From the NCBI GenBank assembly GCA_022376515.1, contig WTXI01000006.1, forward strand, positions 1,116,001 through 1,180,000: DNA of 64,000 nucleotides. Direction: 5' to 3'. Positions 13,282 through 24,265 of the stretch are shown piece after piece. The first letter of the stretch is position 1; every line of letters begins with the position of its first letter. The notes beneath the pieces were generated by a model. It was given only the letters and a program-made list of their open reading frames with translations, was not told the origin of the DNA and did no database searches. Made by a program: the position numbers and the translations under genes. This DNA is from Lactifluus volemus. Its lineage: Eukaryota > Basidiomycota > Agaricomycetes > Russulales > Russulaceae.

Positions 13282-14311
13282 TTACCAATGATTGGTGTCT
13301 TTGGGGGCATCGAAGTCCCTTGCCGCACGAGCAGGGCTACTGCCTCGGGGTGGACTTCGGGAATAGCTTCTGCGCCGGCGATGATCGGGCGAATGACGAC
13401 GGGGGGGAGTCTTGCGCCAATCGCGGTCGCGGTCACGGCTATCACGACCATAGGGATCACGGTCACGATCCCTGTCGAAGCCAGAAACACCGCGGCCACG
13501 GTCACGATCACGGCCGTCACGATAGTCCCGATCGCGGTCGCGACCACCGTAGTAAGAATCGCGGTGGGAGGAACGACGATGTCCCATATACTCGCCAGGG
13601 GTCGGAGCATGCGGCCGATCGGTGACAGAGTAGTCAACGCGAATTCGGCGGCCGTTCAGGTCCTAACATATGGGTATAAGAACTCTAGGAAAGGAGAATA
13701 CTCTAGTAACTGAAAGCACGTACAACACCGTTCAATTCGTTAATACACTTAGTGGCTTCCTCGACGGTACTCATTCGGATGAAACCGAAACCACGAGACC
13801 TATCAGACTAATGTGGCGTAAGATAGGGGCGATGGTAGGGCATAGGGTAAAGCATACCCTTTGGTCGTAAACGATGGTCACTTTTTCAACATGCCCAAAG
13901 CGACTAAACTCCTCATCAAGGTCACGCTCAGTCGTGCGAATACTTAAACCAAATACGCCAAGCACACTGCTTGGGTTAGGGGCCTGTCTCTTGAACAATT
14001 AGCCACAGTTTTACTATAGTTCGCCTGGATACAAACGATGGGTGCATGCGGGGGACGTCTAGGAGGCGGTGAGCGCCTTGAACCCCGAAAAGGGGGACTA
14101 CGGTACCCAGGGCTCCGGGGAGGACTGCGTGAACGAGAACGACCACGAGGGGGATCTCGACTTTCTGTGGCATTTGCTGGAGCTGTTGCCGTTGCAGGAG
14201 GTGCGTTGTAGGCATCTGAGTAAGGGTCAACCGGTGGTGCCGCTGGTTCACTGTACTGTGAGGAGGTAAATAGATGCCGGAAAAAGTCTGTTAGTCAACT
14301 CGACTTACCAT
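13282..14311 (-). CDS. Transformer-2-like SR splicing factor
   Basis: RNA-binding protein of the Tra2 type that acts in pre-mRNA splicing in the nucleus. The first coding exon is only the ATG (14309-14311), followed by intron 14256-14308, the same layout as eL18 next door. An N-terminal Arg/Ser region ('[19 protein letters not shown]') precedes one RRM: '[20 protein letters not shown]' with RNP2-like 'LGVFGLS', and RNP1 'SRGFGFIRM' after an intron near 13809-13862. '[20 protein letters not shown]' is the conserved Tra2 linker after the RRM, reached through an intron near 13660-13715. The C-terminus is made of Arg/Asp dipeptides and SR motifs, ending at 13282. The internal open frame 13976-14251 on the same strand is out of frame with this reading. 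Confidence 0.85.
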
Positions 14312-14477
14312 GGTGGGAGTAATGTGCAGAGATTCAACCAAGGCCAAACTTGGCTACGTGGCGAGTCAATTTTTCAGACTCAGATCGGAAACTTACTCTC
14401 TCATAACTGTATAGCTCTTCGTAGATCAACACCTTTTGTCTATCGACAACGACAACAGCCTTGACTTGAAGAACAAG
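14312..14477. promoter_or_regulatory. Divergent promoter between Tra2-like gene and eL18
   Basis: Only 166 bases separate the two start codons, so both genes must share this region for 5' leaders and core promoter. No specific factor site can be named. Both genes place an intron directly after the ATG. Confidence 0.6.
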
Positions 14478-15245
14478 ATGGTGAGGTCACCCTTACAATT
14501 TCGCTCATAGAATTCTTCTCACCTTCTCACAGGGTATCGACATTGCCAAGCATCACGTCAAGAAAGGCGCGCGCACCGCTCCAGCAAGCGAGGATCCATA
14601 CCTCCTTCTCCTCGTTAAGGTATCGTATCCTGCATTTGCGCATCAGTACGCCTATTCACTGATTTAAAACAGCTGTATCGTTCCTTGCACGCCGTACAGA
14701 CTCCAAATTTAACCAGGTCGGCTTCGAGCCCGACTTGAAATAGTCAAATGCTAACTTGTCAAGACAGGTCATCCTTCACCGCCTTTTCCTATCTAAGATC
14801 AATCGTCCCCCCGTTTCCCTCTCTCGTATCGTGATGGAGACTTCGAAAGTTAAGGATCTCTCGTCAAAAGTTGTCGTTCAAGTTGGCACGGTCACAGATG
14901 ATGTCCGCTTCCATGAGATTCCCAAGCTCTCCGTCGCTGCTCTCCGCTTTACCAAGGGCGCTAGGGAGCGTATCTTGAAGGCGGGTGGCGAAGCGCTTAC
15001 TCTTGACCAGCTCGCCCTTCGTGCGCCGACTGGTTCTAATACCGTACTTCTCCGCGGGAAGAGGAACACCCGAGAAGCAGTTAAGCACTTTGGCATGGGC
15101 CCTCACAAGCACAAGAAGCCATATACAACCTCCAAGGGTCGCAAAGTTCGTTTGCATTTACTACATACGGTTCACAATCATTCATATGTGTCTCTAGTTT
15201 GAGCGTGCTCGCGGTCGCCGAAAATCCCGGGGTTTCAAGGTCTAA
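14478..15245 (+). CDS. RPL18: 60S ribosomal protein eL18
   Basis: Structural protein of the large ribosomal subunit. The ATG (14478-14480) forms its own coding exon; intron 14481-14532 follows, then '[19 protein letters not shown]'. Further introns are 14620-14672, 14717-14767 and 15146-15197. The tail '[15 protein letters not shown]' ends at the stop 15243-15245. Conserved blocks include '[14 protein letters not shown]', '[13 protein letters not shown]' and '[13 protein letters not shown]'. In exon 14673-14716 the frame reads 'LYRSLHAV', whereas the family needs 'LYR' then '[12 protein letters not shown]', which is present one frame over. One base is missing at about 14680-14684, next to a T run. 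Since the gene is essential, a sequence error is more likely than a real mutation. Confidence 0.95.
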
Positions 15246-15441
15246 GCAGGTGTGGAAGTGGCGTGGAGTCTTGACATGGTATTGGCATGTTCGGACGACT
15301 TATTGTATGGGTTGTTCTCTCATGGTCTTCTCACGTTAATGGTCTCGAACAAAATGTATATGCGTGTGCATAAATCCATGCAGGGTGTTGTTCATGACAA
15401 CTTCTATGTTCGATCATGTAAATCAACGACACTATCTATAT

Positions 15442-17444
15442 CTATGAAAGTTTCTTCTCTGGGACGACACCAGCAGTGCTGGGCCTGTTAGTGGAAGCTG
15501 TGGTAGCATTTGCACGTCTCATACGCTTTGCCTGGATACCCATTAAAAATGTGGTACCCCCGCCATAGAAGAACGCCAAGGAGCCGAATACCATCCAAAG
15601 CCCATAATAATGCACTCGGCGCCACACCTCGATACCCTCAGTCAAGTAGAGGAGGACGAAAGGTAAAGCGATGAAGTTGATAAGCAGAACCGTATATACG
15701 GTACCTGCGATGTCATACACGGTCTTGAAGAGGGTCACGGGTTGCTGTGATGGCTTTGAGTCTTGGCCATTAGCCAGCTTGCGAGCACTGGGTTGAGGAA
15801 CGGCGGGAAGAACGAGAGGGCGAATCGTGGACCGGGCTAGGCGTGCTGATGTCGTGATGAGGCTGCCGACTATGAAGGTGAGGTAGTACCCTGGAAAGAC
15901 TCCATGCTACACACACCGGACAATGAGCGAAAGAAAAAAACAAATAAAATTGCGGGCTTTTTCACAGACGTACCCAAACGGCGCTTGTAAGACTCGTGGG
16001 GATGATGCTCTTGAATCCGGCTTTTTCGCCCTTGGGCGTCATGCGTTTGTACATGCACTCGCGCAGCCACGTGTTGGTCTTTATGTTCCATGAATCGATG
16101 AGCATCTTGGGGTTTTCCGGAAATTCGTACTTCCACACGTCGACGTTCGCCGCACCGTTCCAGTTGGGTGTGCCTGAAGAGCTATAGCCGGTGAAGCCAA
16201 GCCCCGTCAAGATGCTCGCGCCTTCGGTGAGGCTCCACACGCCATAAAACTTGGAGCGCTCCACAAAGCTAGCGATCTGGATGATGAGGATCCTAAGAGT
16301 TGGAAAAGGGGGGTTCAGTGGGGATACGACTCGGTATCACTGAAACGGGCAGAACCTACTTATATGGAAAACTCTGCTCGAGGAACCAATCCGTCATGGC
16401 GGTGTGGAAGGATAGTTTGGGTCCAACTCCCATATAGATGCCTAGGAATCCCAGCGCGAGGAACATTTTGAGGTAAGCGGCACGCTTGCGGCCAGTGGGA
16501 TCATTGATTTGCGAGGTTGCGATCCATCTGTGACGTCCCACAGCGTCCCGTCGACCAAAGACATATAGCTTGCATATTCAACATACGGGCCGACGAGGAC
16601 GCCGGGAAAGTATAGTCTATGTTTGGGAAAGGGGGAGAGAGAAATTTGAGTCCCCTCTCTCGATGGGGGATGATGCAGCAGGGGGACTCTTACGAGAAGC
16701 CCAAGAATTCGAGCAATGAAGGGAATTTTATTACACGCGTCTTCGCCTGCCACTTGTCTAGGTCCTACACACACGCAATGTGAGCAAATATTTGTAGCAG
16801 GATGAAGGTAAAGGTATTTCACCCCAACAGGGCGTCTGCCATCCCGGACGTTCCACGCAAACGTCGTTAACTTCATAACCAGCACCATATGAGGTCCTGT
16901 AATGCTGTACGAGCCGTCGAATGGGTTTTCAAAAAATGTACGTTTAATATGACTTTACGATCCCGTTGTCAGAGGGAAAAATACCGAGGAGCCGTGAGGA
17001 TAAACTCACTTGAAGAGTAGATGTCCCATCATGATGCTGTCCACAATCAATTAGTCTTTCATAAGGACCGCAAGCTTTTTTTTTGGTCTCACAAAAAGAC
17101 GATCCATGGCATACGATGACCCTGGACCGTGAGAGTGATGATATACGTGACCAGTACATCCCCAAGCAACAAGAGATAGGAGACACCATAATTAAGAACT
17201 GTTACAAAATAGAAAGACGAAATGGCGATGCTGAAAAGGTGTCTGAGAGTTGGCTTTGAGGTTGGTATAGATGTGTATAGGCTGCCGAGGGGGTATGAGA
17301 CGAGTAGACATGTGATGAGCTGGGCAGGGGAACGATCAGCACTTTTGCGGGTGTACGTAAGCTCTGGTCTTAATTCACCTTGACCTGGTCGAGCGACGCA
17401 CCGACCTTGGCGGCCAATGGCAGAAAAAAGAAGTCTAAGGACAT
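15442..17444 (-). CDS. ALE1: MBOAT lysophospholipid acyltransferase (ALE1-like)
   Basis: Multi-pass ER membrane enzyme that re-acylates lysophospholipids in the Lands cycle. The start at 17444 gives 'MSLDFFFLPLAAKVGASLDQ', followed by a short intron and a run of hydrophobic helices ('LITCLLVSYPLGSLY', 'YGVSYLLLLGDVLVTYII'). The MBOAT core is present: 'FPGVLVGPYVEYASYM', 'NTWLRECMYKR' with the conserved Asn, and 'SAVWV' next to the expected active-site His region, which is split by an intron near 15907-15974 and continues 'HGVFPGYYLTF'. The last helices precede a short polar tail 'RMRRANATTAS'. Downstream is the convergent eL18 gene about 200 bases away. The family is clear; lipid specificity is not. 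Confidence 0.85.
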
Positions 17445-18306
17445 GAGTCAGCTGAGGAAACAAACGACAGCCAGACAACAGGGTCGGAGTGATGCAGGAT
17501 CGGGCCCGGCGGCCAGAAATTACCTAAATACATCGCTCGCGTTGCCTCGCAGTGTTGTCAGTCATGCTCATGATGCGGCCTTATCGGCCATCACCTGACA
17601 CCCAGATATCATGATCCTCGGATTGAGAGTTCATCAACTGGGCTCTCCACCAGTATGAGTCTCTCTTCCACGTCGATGTAATGATTCAACGACTACAACG
17701 GCGCCGAAGTCGATCAAGATCCTTACTTGATGTCACGTGGTTTCCAAGGCCTCAAGAGGAGCGTTCGCATTTCCGAGTCCATCATGTATACTATAAGATA
17801 GTGAATGAATGTAGTTTGTTGCAGATGCAATTATGGTGCAGCGACTCGACGCAATGCCACCTACAGCACTTCCATTCTCCACCACTCTCACCACTCCCAT
17901 AGTCAGTTAATCCTAATCAACTGTGTTTGTATCGTCGTATCCGGGTTGAGCTTGCCAGTGGGCTTAACCGTAATTCAACTATCCAGATCTCTGACAAGTC
18001 CGAGTGTCAACTATGCTTCTGTTGCTGGCCCGGGCCATCCAGACTCCACATGAGCATGCAAGGCATTCCTCCGAGCAACTCTCAACTCGTTCCTTGTCAG
18101 CTTTTGCATTCTCAGGTTTCGATGTCATCGACGCCGAAGATTGGCCGTTGAAGATTGAAGCTCTGACGACCAAAGACGGAACTCGTGGTACACATTTATG
18201 TATATATTAGCGCTCAATGTACGTTGGAGAAGATCAAAGTAGATCAAAAGTCGATATATGATACATGGTAGAGACCGCTGAGAGTAGTCCAAGATGAGAA
18301 CAAAAC
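17445..18306. other. Intergenic region upstream of the MBOAT gene
   Basis: About 860 bases with several short forward frames between 17.8 and 18.2 kb. None shows a family motif or a consistent exon chain. It probably contains the MBOAT promoter and the 3' end of the next gene. Confidence 0.5.
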
Positions 18307-19698
18307 CTATAGAGGAGAGAGTTCATAATCTGAACCAGGATTCGAGTATATTGGCGGATCCCCTGTTAAAGCTATGTGATGACCTGTACTCGATCTGGCA
18401 TGGCCATCAGTATTTTGAGTAGGGTCAGATTGTGTCGACACTGTAGGAATGGAAGAAGCGACGGGATCTGTTGGTGATGGCAGTGGCGGTGGCGATGGTG
18501 ATGTAGTAGCGGGAAGAATCTCTATGTGAATGGGTAGATGTGAAGGTGGTGGTGAAGGAGTGGTGGAAAGCGTTTGTGCTTCAATAAGTGAATGTGAGGG
18601 CAAAGTAATCCTGCTCCGGAAATGATGTTGGGTACGGCTGTCCACTGTTTGACTGGAGACACCAACTATTGGGTGCTGCGATTCATTGGTCTTTGTGTAA
18701 AAAAGTGAATCGAACTCCTTATCCGGTGTTGAGTCAAACGTAAGGGCAGGAGCACCGAATGTAGGCAATTCCGTCACTGAACGGAGCCACACGCCCTGCT
18801 TTCGTACATGGCATATGGTGGCTACGGTCATAACAGTGTTTGCATAGATCATCACTGGGAAGTCGTCAGCGAAGGTCTGACATTGAATAGACACTGCGGC
18901 GCACATTGTATCCAGTTGATGAACGACAAACCCGCCAGAACTCTGTTCTCTGTGCAGAAGCGTGCTTTTATGGAGGAATTAGTTCGGTTTTCAGCAGACC
19001 TGTAGGAAGAGAGAGGACGCACTAGTAGCACCGATCAATAACCCGCTGTCAATACAGTGTGCTATGAATATCCCAGTTGCTAACCACAGAACCGATACAA
19101 CGTCTGTTATACGTAAGTTTGGATCGCAGAAAAAAAGGGAATAAAGAAAACATACAGAGGCATGGGGCCTCTATCGCAACCGCTGTGAGGATGGTTCTTC
19201 GCTTCATGGCAGAGGCAAAGAGTCTGTTGCCCAATGGGTTGTGAGGAACGGAACCGAGCAAGAACCGAGATTGACAACTCACAGGGTCAATGCAAGAACA
19301 ATATTTAAGAGTGAAGATACCAAGCCTAAAATCGGAACGGCGAGGGAACTTGTCCTGCTGTGTCCGTTGTAAGGCCCGAAGTTGACATATGGCAAGCCTT
19401 GTTCGTCTGGTCCCGTCGAGTCCATATAAGATCCGGGTGGGTGGGATTGGGATTGGGACTGTGGCCGTTTGAAGTGACAAAAAATACTGATGCTGATACC
19501 AATAGAGGCACATGAAAGGATTATCGAGACAACTATTAAGGAAATGAGATTGGGGTGGTCAAATGGGGGATGGGGAAAAGGTGTGAGCAACATACACAAG
19601 ACCAAGAGACGCCCTTGGGGTAAAGTGGGCATGTTGAGTTGATGGGTGGAGAGGTAAAGGAACGGGGAATGGGGAGGAGTGCTCTCACTAGATCTCAC
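18307..19698 (-). CDS. Fungal multi-pass membrane protein, function unknown
   Basis: Several exons read together as a membrane protein with probably four helices. The first exon (ends about 19279) carries 'LISLIVVSIILSCASIGISI' and 'LAVPILGLVSSLLNIVLAL'. A later exon has 'NRVLAGLSFINWIQ', close in style to the last helix pair of MARVEL-like fungal proteins. The C-terminal exon (18307-18906) loses hydrophobicity and becomes a Ser/Pro/Thr-rich cytoplasmic-type tail. The first Met could be 19698 or the internal Met of 'MPTLPQGRLLVL'. Exon joins in the middle (about 18.9-19.28 kb) are uncertain. I do not recognise a named family with confidence. Confidence 0.5.
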
Positions 19699-20146
19699 TC
19701 TGTGAGGAGCTCTCTGGAGGAGAAATTTTGAGGACGAATGGTGAGTGTTGATGGGAAGTGTGGAGTGGCCTCTAACCGTCTAAGTTTATCCCCTAATAGC
19801 ATAGCGATATCATAGCGACCAATCCTTTTTTTAGCTCAAACATCGCCCCCATTTTTGTACAGCACCCTCATTCAAGTTCTCCTTCTATCCTCGTTCGATG
19901 TTCGCACAGACAGTGTACAATACAATTGTGTTGTATACAGTAGTGAAAGTGAAAGAAAAAAAAAGTATTTTACTTTTGTCTCGCCTGCCGACAGATGCCG
20001 TCGGAGTTTTCAAGTCAACTTCCAATTCGGCGTTTCTGGTTATTAATACAAACATAAGGCGTCCGCGGATTTCGGATTTGGTACTTGAGGCAGTGACTAT
20101 CCAGAGTACATGGATACCACAAAATGTCTATACAAGGTACAAGAAT
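19699..20146. other. Intergenic region
   Basis: AT-rich stretch upstream of the membrane-protein gene and downstream of proteasome alpha-2. Forward frames here only mirror the proteasome gene or are random. Confidence 0.5.
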
Positions 20147-21144
20147 CTACAACGCCAAGTAGTCACGTACTTCCTCCTCTGTTACTTCCTGAATGTCGGC
20201 CTCACGCGCCCAGTTGTGCCACCAATCTTGCCCTCTTCCAGTTCTGCAAGAGTTGGGACGGTAACAACGCCAATCTCGATCGTTTTCTCCGTCATCTGTC
20301 CTTCAAAGCCTTCCTTGAGTGTCAGGAGCGCCGTATGGATTGCGTCCTCCAGGCTAATATCATCATTGTACCTTCAACCGCAAAAGAAATAATATAAGTG
20401 TGTGTGTGAGCGAAAGATATCTTTTTATGGCCCACCGCTTCTCAAGGAATGTCTTTGCGTTGGTCATATTTTTCCCGATCGCGCTTGCCTTCCATGCCCA
20501 GAAAGAGCCAGAGGGGTCGACTTGGTAGAGCGTTGGTCCACGGTTCCCGTCGTACCCGGCCACAAGCAATGAAACACCATATGGCCGTACACCACTGCCG
20601 GGGTCATTGAATCATCTGTCCAAGCGCCGTGAGGATATACAAACGGTGTGCGCACCCTGACTGTGTCGCCTGCTGCATCACGGTCGCGATCTCTTGGGTG
20701 AGAACACGCGTGGGGGGGTATTCTCCGTAAATCTTCCAATACGCCTGCGCACTCTTACGCGCCTTGGCAACAAGTATGCGAAAATCGGGACCCATGCCAG
20801 AGTATACGATCCCAATATTGGGACATATAACGGCAACTTTCTCGAGCATCGAATCGTCAATCAGGATTGACGATGACTTCTTCTCAGTCGCGATAACAAT
20901 GCCATTCGATGCTGTATAAGAGATGTTCAGTTGGCTGAGTGAAGGGATAAGGGGATATGGTCACCCTTGATACCAAGGCTTGTTGTTCCCTGCGATACTG
21001 CCGCTAATGCGTGCTCGATCTGGACCAGCTTCCCGCTCGGGGAAAAGACAGTCAAGGAATAACTATGCGAATTCCGGTCAGATGGTACAAACGAAACAAA
21101 AGCGAGTACTCTCACCTGTACGCGCCTCCTTCAGCGTTAGCCAT
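20147..21144 (-). CDS. PRE8: 20S proteasome subunit alpha type 2
   Basis: Alpha-ring subunit of the 20S proteasome core. The start at 21144 gives 'MANAEGGA' and, after a short intron, '[20 protein letters not shown]', the N-terminal signature of alpha subunits. Next come '[12 protein letters not shown]', '[20 protein letters not shown]' and '[15 protein letters not shown]'. An intron near 20599-20665 joins 'QSG' to '[15 protein letters not shown]'. '[19 protein letters not shown]' matches the alpha-2 type. The last exon ends '[15 protein letters not shown]' with the stop at 20147-20149. All blocks are intact. It lies head-to-tail with the peroxiredoxin and SSU72 genes on the same strand, with no evidence of co-transcription. 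Confidence 0.95.
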
Positions 21145-21414
21145 TATTTAGATCAGTGAGAGGAAGAGTAAATATCTGCAAAGACGCGTAACGCTGTTTA
21201 AGCGCCCGAAACACGAGCATAAGAGCACGTGCTCGGCACTAGCTCATTCAGTGACAACTTCAATGATCTCGAACAAAGTCTGCATCAACTTTATTGCTTT
21301 TGTCGGTCATTCTTCGAGGCCACTCAGTAAACAAAACAAGACCTCTGCTGTCACAAGATGTGTTTAAAGTACAGCATACATAATTTGATACTTTCACTTC
21401 CTTCCAACTACTTT

Positions 21415-22400
21415 TTACGCGGGCTGAGCCGTCGTCCTGAGGTAGTACTAACAACCAAACATGTCAGCATACGTGACGTGCTATCGAAATCGCGATATGC
21501 TGACCTTGTGTTCAACAAGGTTGGGGAAGAGCTGCCTAGCTTCCTCGGTGGGGACTGCCGCATGGACAACGACATCTTCGCCTGGTTGCCAGTTAGCGGG
21601 AGTAGTCACCCTGTGCCTGTCAGTGAGTTGAAGAGCTGGAATTGAACAAGGAGGTTAGATGCTAGCAGGTTATGACAGTTATCTTCGACGTACAGTCAAC
21701 AGCACTGAAAACGTAAAAGAAGGTTGGATTGAGAAAGGTATGATGACTGATTGGACTGACCGGAGGATCTCGTTAAAGTTGCGACCAGTCGCCGCAGGAT
21801 AGGAAATCAAGAGGCGAATAACCTTTTTGGGGTCAATCACGAACACTGTCCGGACCTACTGCGAGTCTCAGCAATGACTATATATCTCAGAATAAACAGG
21901 CAAGCTTCACGGTAAGAGGTAGACCCTTCTTGTCAACGTTGGCCGCATCCTGATAATCGAGCATATCGTACAACGTTGCAACCCTCCGGTCAGCGTCGGC
22001 GATCTACGGACGACATGAGAGGTGTTCCTCGATGAACCAGAGGACATACAATAGGGAACTGGAGGTCAGTCTTGCCCCACTCGTTGATATCAAGGATCCA
22101 CTTGTGGTGTGACTCGAGACCGTTTGCGGAGAGACCAATGACTTTGACATTACGACTCTGAAAATCGGGGGAACGGCGCGAGACTTCAGCAAGTTCGGTC
22201 GTGCAGACCGGAGTAAAGTCATCGGGATGCGAGAAAAGAATGGCCTGTTATCAATCGTCTTAAACAGATGTAGAAAGGGGGGGGAGACAAAGATCCAAGC
22301 TAACCCAGGAGTCACCAATCCATTCGTGAAACCTGATGCGGCCCTTAGTAGTCTCAGCTTCAAAATCAGGGGCGGTACTTCCAAGGCGAAGAGTCGGCAT
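21415..22400 (-). CDS. 1-Cys peroxiredoxin (Prx6 type)
   Basis: Thiol peroxidase that reduces hydrogen peroxide and organic peroxides. The start at 22400 gives '[20 protein letters not shown]'. The next exon holds the peroxidatic cysteine in '[20 protein letters not shown]'. Following exons give '[19 protein letters not shown]', '[19 protein letters not shown]', '[20 protein letters not shown]' and '[19 protein letters not shown]'. After an intron starting near 21523 the end reads '[10 protein letters not shown]' with the stop at 21415-21417. The 'NW.PG' block and the C-terminal Tyr-Leu-Arg motif are typical of Prx6. Without that intron the frame would stop earlier, so the intron decides the C-terminus. 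Confidence 0.93.
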
Positions 22401-22584
22401 GGCTTCTCAGCTTCGATGAAAAAGGTAGATAAGACGCTTTATAAACACAGCTCATCGCGTCTTTCTCACGCCATGTGACGCAATTTATTTGCGCCGATCG
22501 CTCATCCGATATAAATTCATCTCCATGCAAGCGCTCAGACATACAATGTACAAACCGACTCGATTTGCTGCATCTAGGACAGTC

Positions 22585-23719
22585 TTAGTAATAAGCAACA
22601 GCGTGGAGCAGACTATGTGGATGTTTCTCCTGCTGTACTTGTAGGATGGCGTCAATGTTCTCGTCAATATCGTCCGCGGATTCGATCTATTAGATATCGC
22701 ATCGATCACGAGTAGAAATCAGGAACCTCTAAGAGAACTCACTGCCATGGCCAAGTCGAGTATTGCTTTCCCCGCTATAAGGGCCTCCTCATGATTGTCT
22801 TTGATCTCCACATTAACGACATGTACAACCCGGTTGAATTCGCCCCCTCGTGACAGCAGGTCTAAATGTAGGTACTGTGTGAGAACAGCTTTCGTCCAGG
22901 CGCAGGCGTCTTACCATCACAAACGGCGTCAAAGCATCGTTCCTCGCAGGTGATCACAATATCCGCCACCGATTTACTATCCTGCCATCTTTCTGGGGCA
23001 CGTTTTATGTTCCGATTACGGTCAAGCATTTGCAATAGCCCATTTGCAGCGTATCTGCATCACGGACTCTGTAAGACTCCGACTACACTTTTTTAGGAGT
23101 AGACGTACAAACGTGGGTCTTTCCCCTGTAGCTCCTGTATATGTCTTCGTAGGGTGTACCAAAAGGGTAAATGTTGGGTTTGTCTATCGAAGGGCCTGGC
23201 AATCGAACGGCTGACCCAGTCCCGTAAGATATAACGCGAAATCCGGCCTTCCTTTGAAAGGTCAAGCAAATACGTGTGAATATACAACGAAAGGGGCGCA
23301 CTGCAAGACGAAGTGACCTTCCATGGATCGGTTCTGTGTCGAACATCCTAAGTGGTCGCGCGAGCCCTGATGCCGCAGTAACTCACCTGGTTACTTGCGC
23401 AGACAACACAAAACATTGGTCTTGTCTTGAGGCCAGGCGCAGAGGGAGGGTTCATCGAATGTGTCAATGCTGATGTGGATGCCTCGGCAGCTGAAGGAAC
23501 CTGCGATGACACAGTAGCCATTGCAGACACGAAAGGCTGTGGCGGAGTGATTGAATGCGATCCAGGGTTTGAGTTGATACCATTGTTCGGCGTCGGTGTA
23601 TGCAGCTGCTGGTGTTGCGGCTGTCGGGGATCTGTTCGGGCTAACCGAGGGTCGCGTGTGCGTCTAGGATCCATGCCAGTGCCAGTGCTGTGTGGAATTA
23701 AGGTACGGTCAGAATCCAA
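22585..23719 (-). CDS. SSU72: SSU72 RNA polymerase II CTD phosphatase
   Basis: Phosphatase that removes phosphate from Ser5 and Ser7 of the RNA polymerase II C-terminal repeat, linked to 3'-end formation. The catalytic loop C-x5-R-S is visible as 'CVVCASNQ' (exon end near 23387) joined to '[11 protein letters not shown]' across an intron. Next come '[20 protein letters not shown]', '[17 protein letters not shown]', '[21 protein letters not shown]', '[18 protein letters not shown]' and '[19 protein letters not shown]'. The end is '[13 protein letters not shown]' with the stop at 22585-22587. About 100 N-terminal residues before the catalytic loop are Pro/Gln/Ser-rich, an extension beyond the yeast protein; the true start may be Met 23719 or the Met of 'MDPRRTRDP'. 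Confidence 0.92.
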
Positions 23720-24265
23720 TCATTTCGTTGGTGTATAGGGGTGTAAGCTCAGCAGTATCTCGAACATCTACGGTCTTCTCTGCGACCCCAAAGTGTCGCG
23801 CAAAGTTGCACTGCACATTGTGTGCTTCTGCACAGAGGGGTCGATACAGATTCCACTCTGAATCATCCTCAACTGAAACCACATATACGGAAAGCATTTC
23901 ACCTTCAAAAAAGAAATAGTTGTGCAAGTTTGCCCACTCGAAGGCGGGTCCTAGTTGCGATCCCTGCTGTATGTACGTTTGTTGCTTGTTTGTTGGTGTT
24001 GGCCAGTCGCTGGATCACGTGATACATGTAACTCGTTCATTACGTCAGACGATTTAGGGTGCCTGCAGTCTCAGATGTCATGGGTTTGCTACTCTCTTAC
24101 TTTACTGTACATCTACGAGGAACAAACTAATGTCCAGGGCACTGGCGGCTGCGGTTCGAAAAAGCTTGATGCTGTGAAATAGGACCGGGCCAACCGGCAC
24201 AGCTCATTGTTCCCTGTCACTTCAGCAAACAGATTGCGGTCACGACTGCTGTCCTTCATCGAGAC
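23720..24265. other. Intergenic region
   Basis: Upstream of SSU72 and of the kinase-like locus. No gene, repeat or RNA supported. Confidence 0.5.

Noticed and set aside
13249..13713. Forward Ala/Val/Thr-rich open frame
   Set aside because: Mirror of the Arg/Asp repeat tail of the Tra2-like gene; repetitive codons keep several frames open.
20599..20665. Frameshift in proteasome alpha-2
   Set aside because: Explained by a normal intron joining 'QSG' to 'GVRPYGV' with GT and AG ends.
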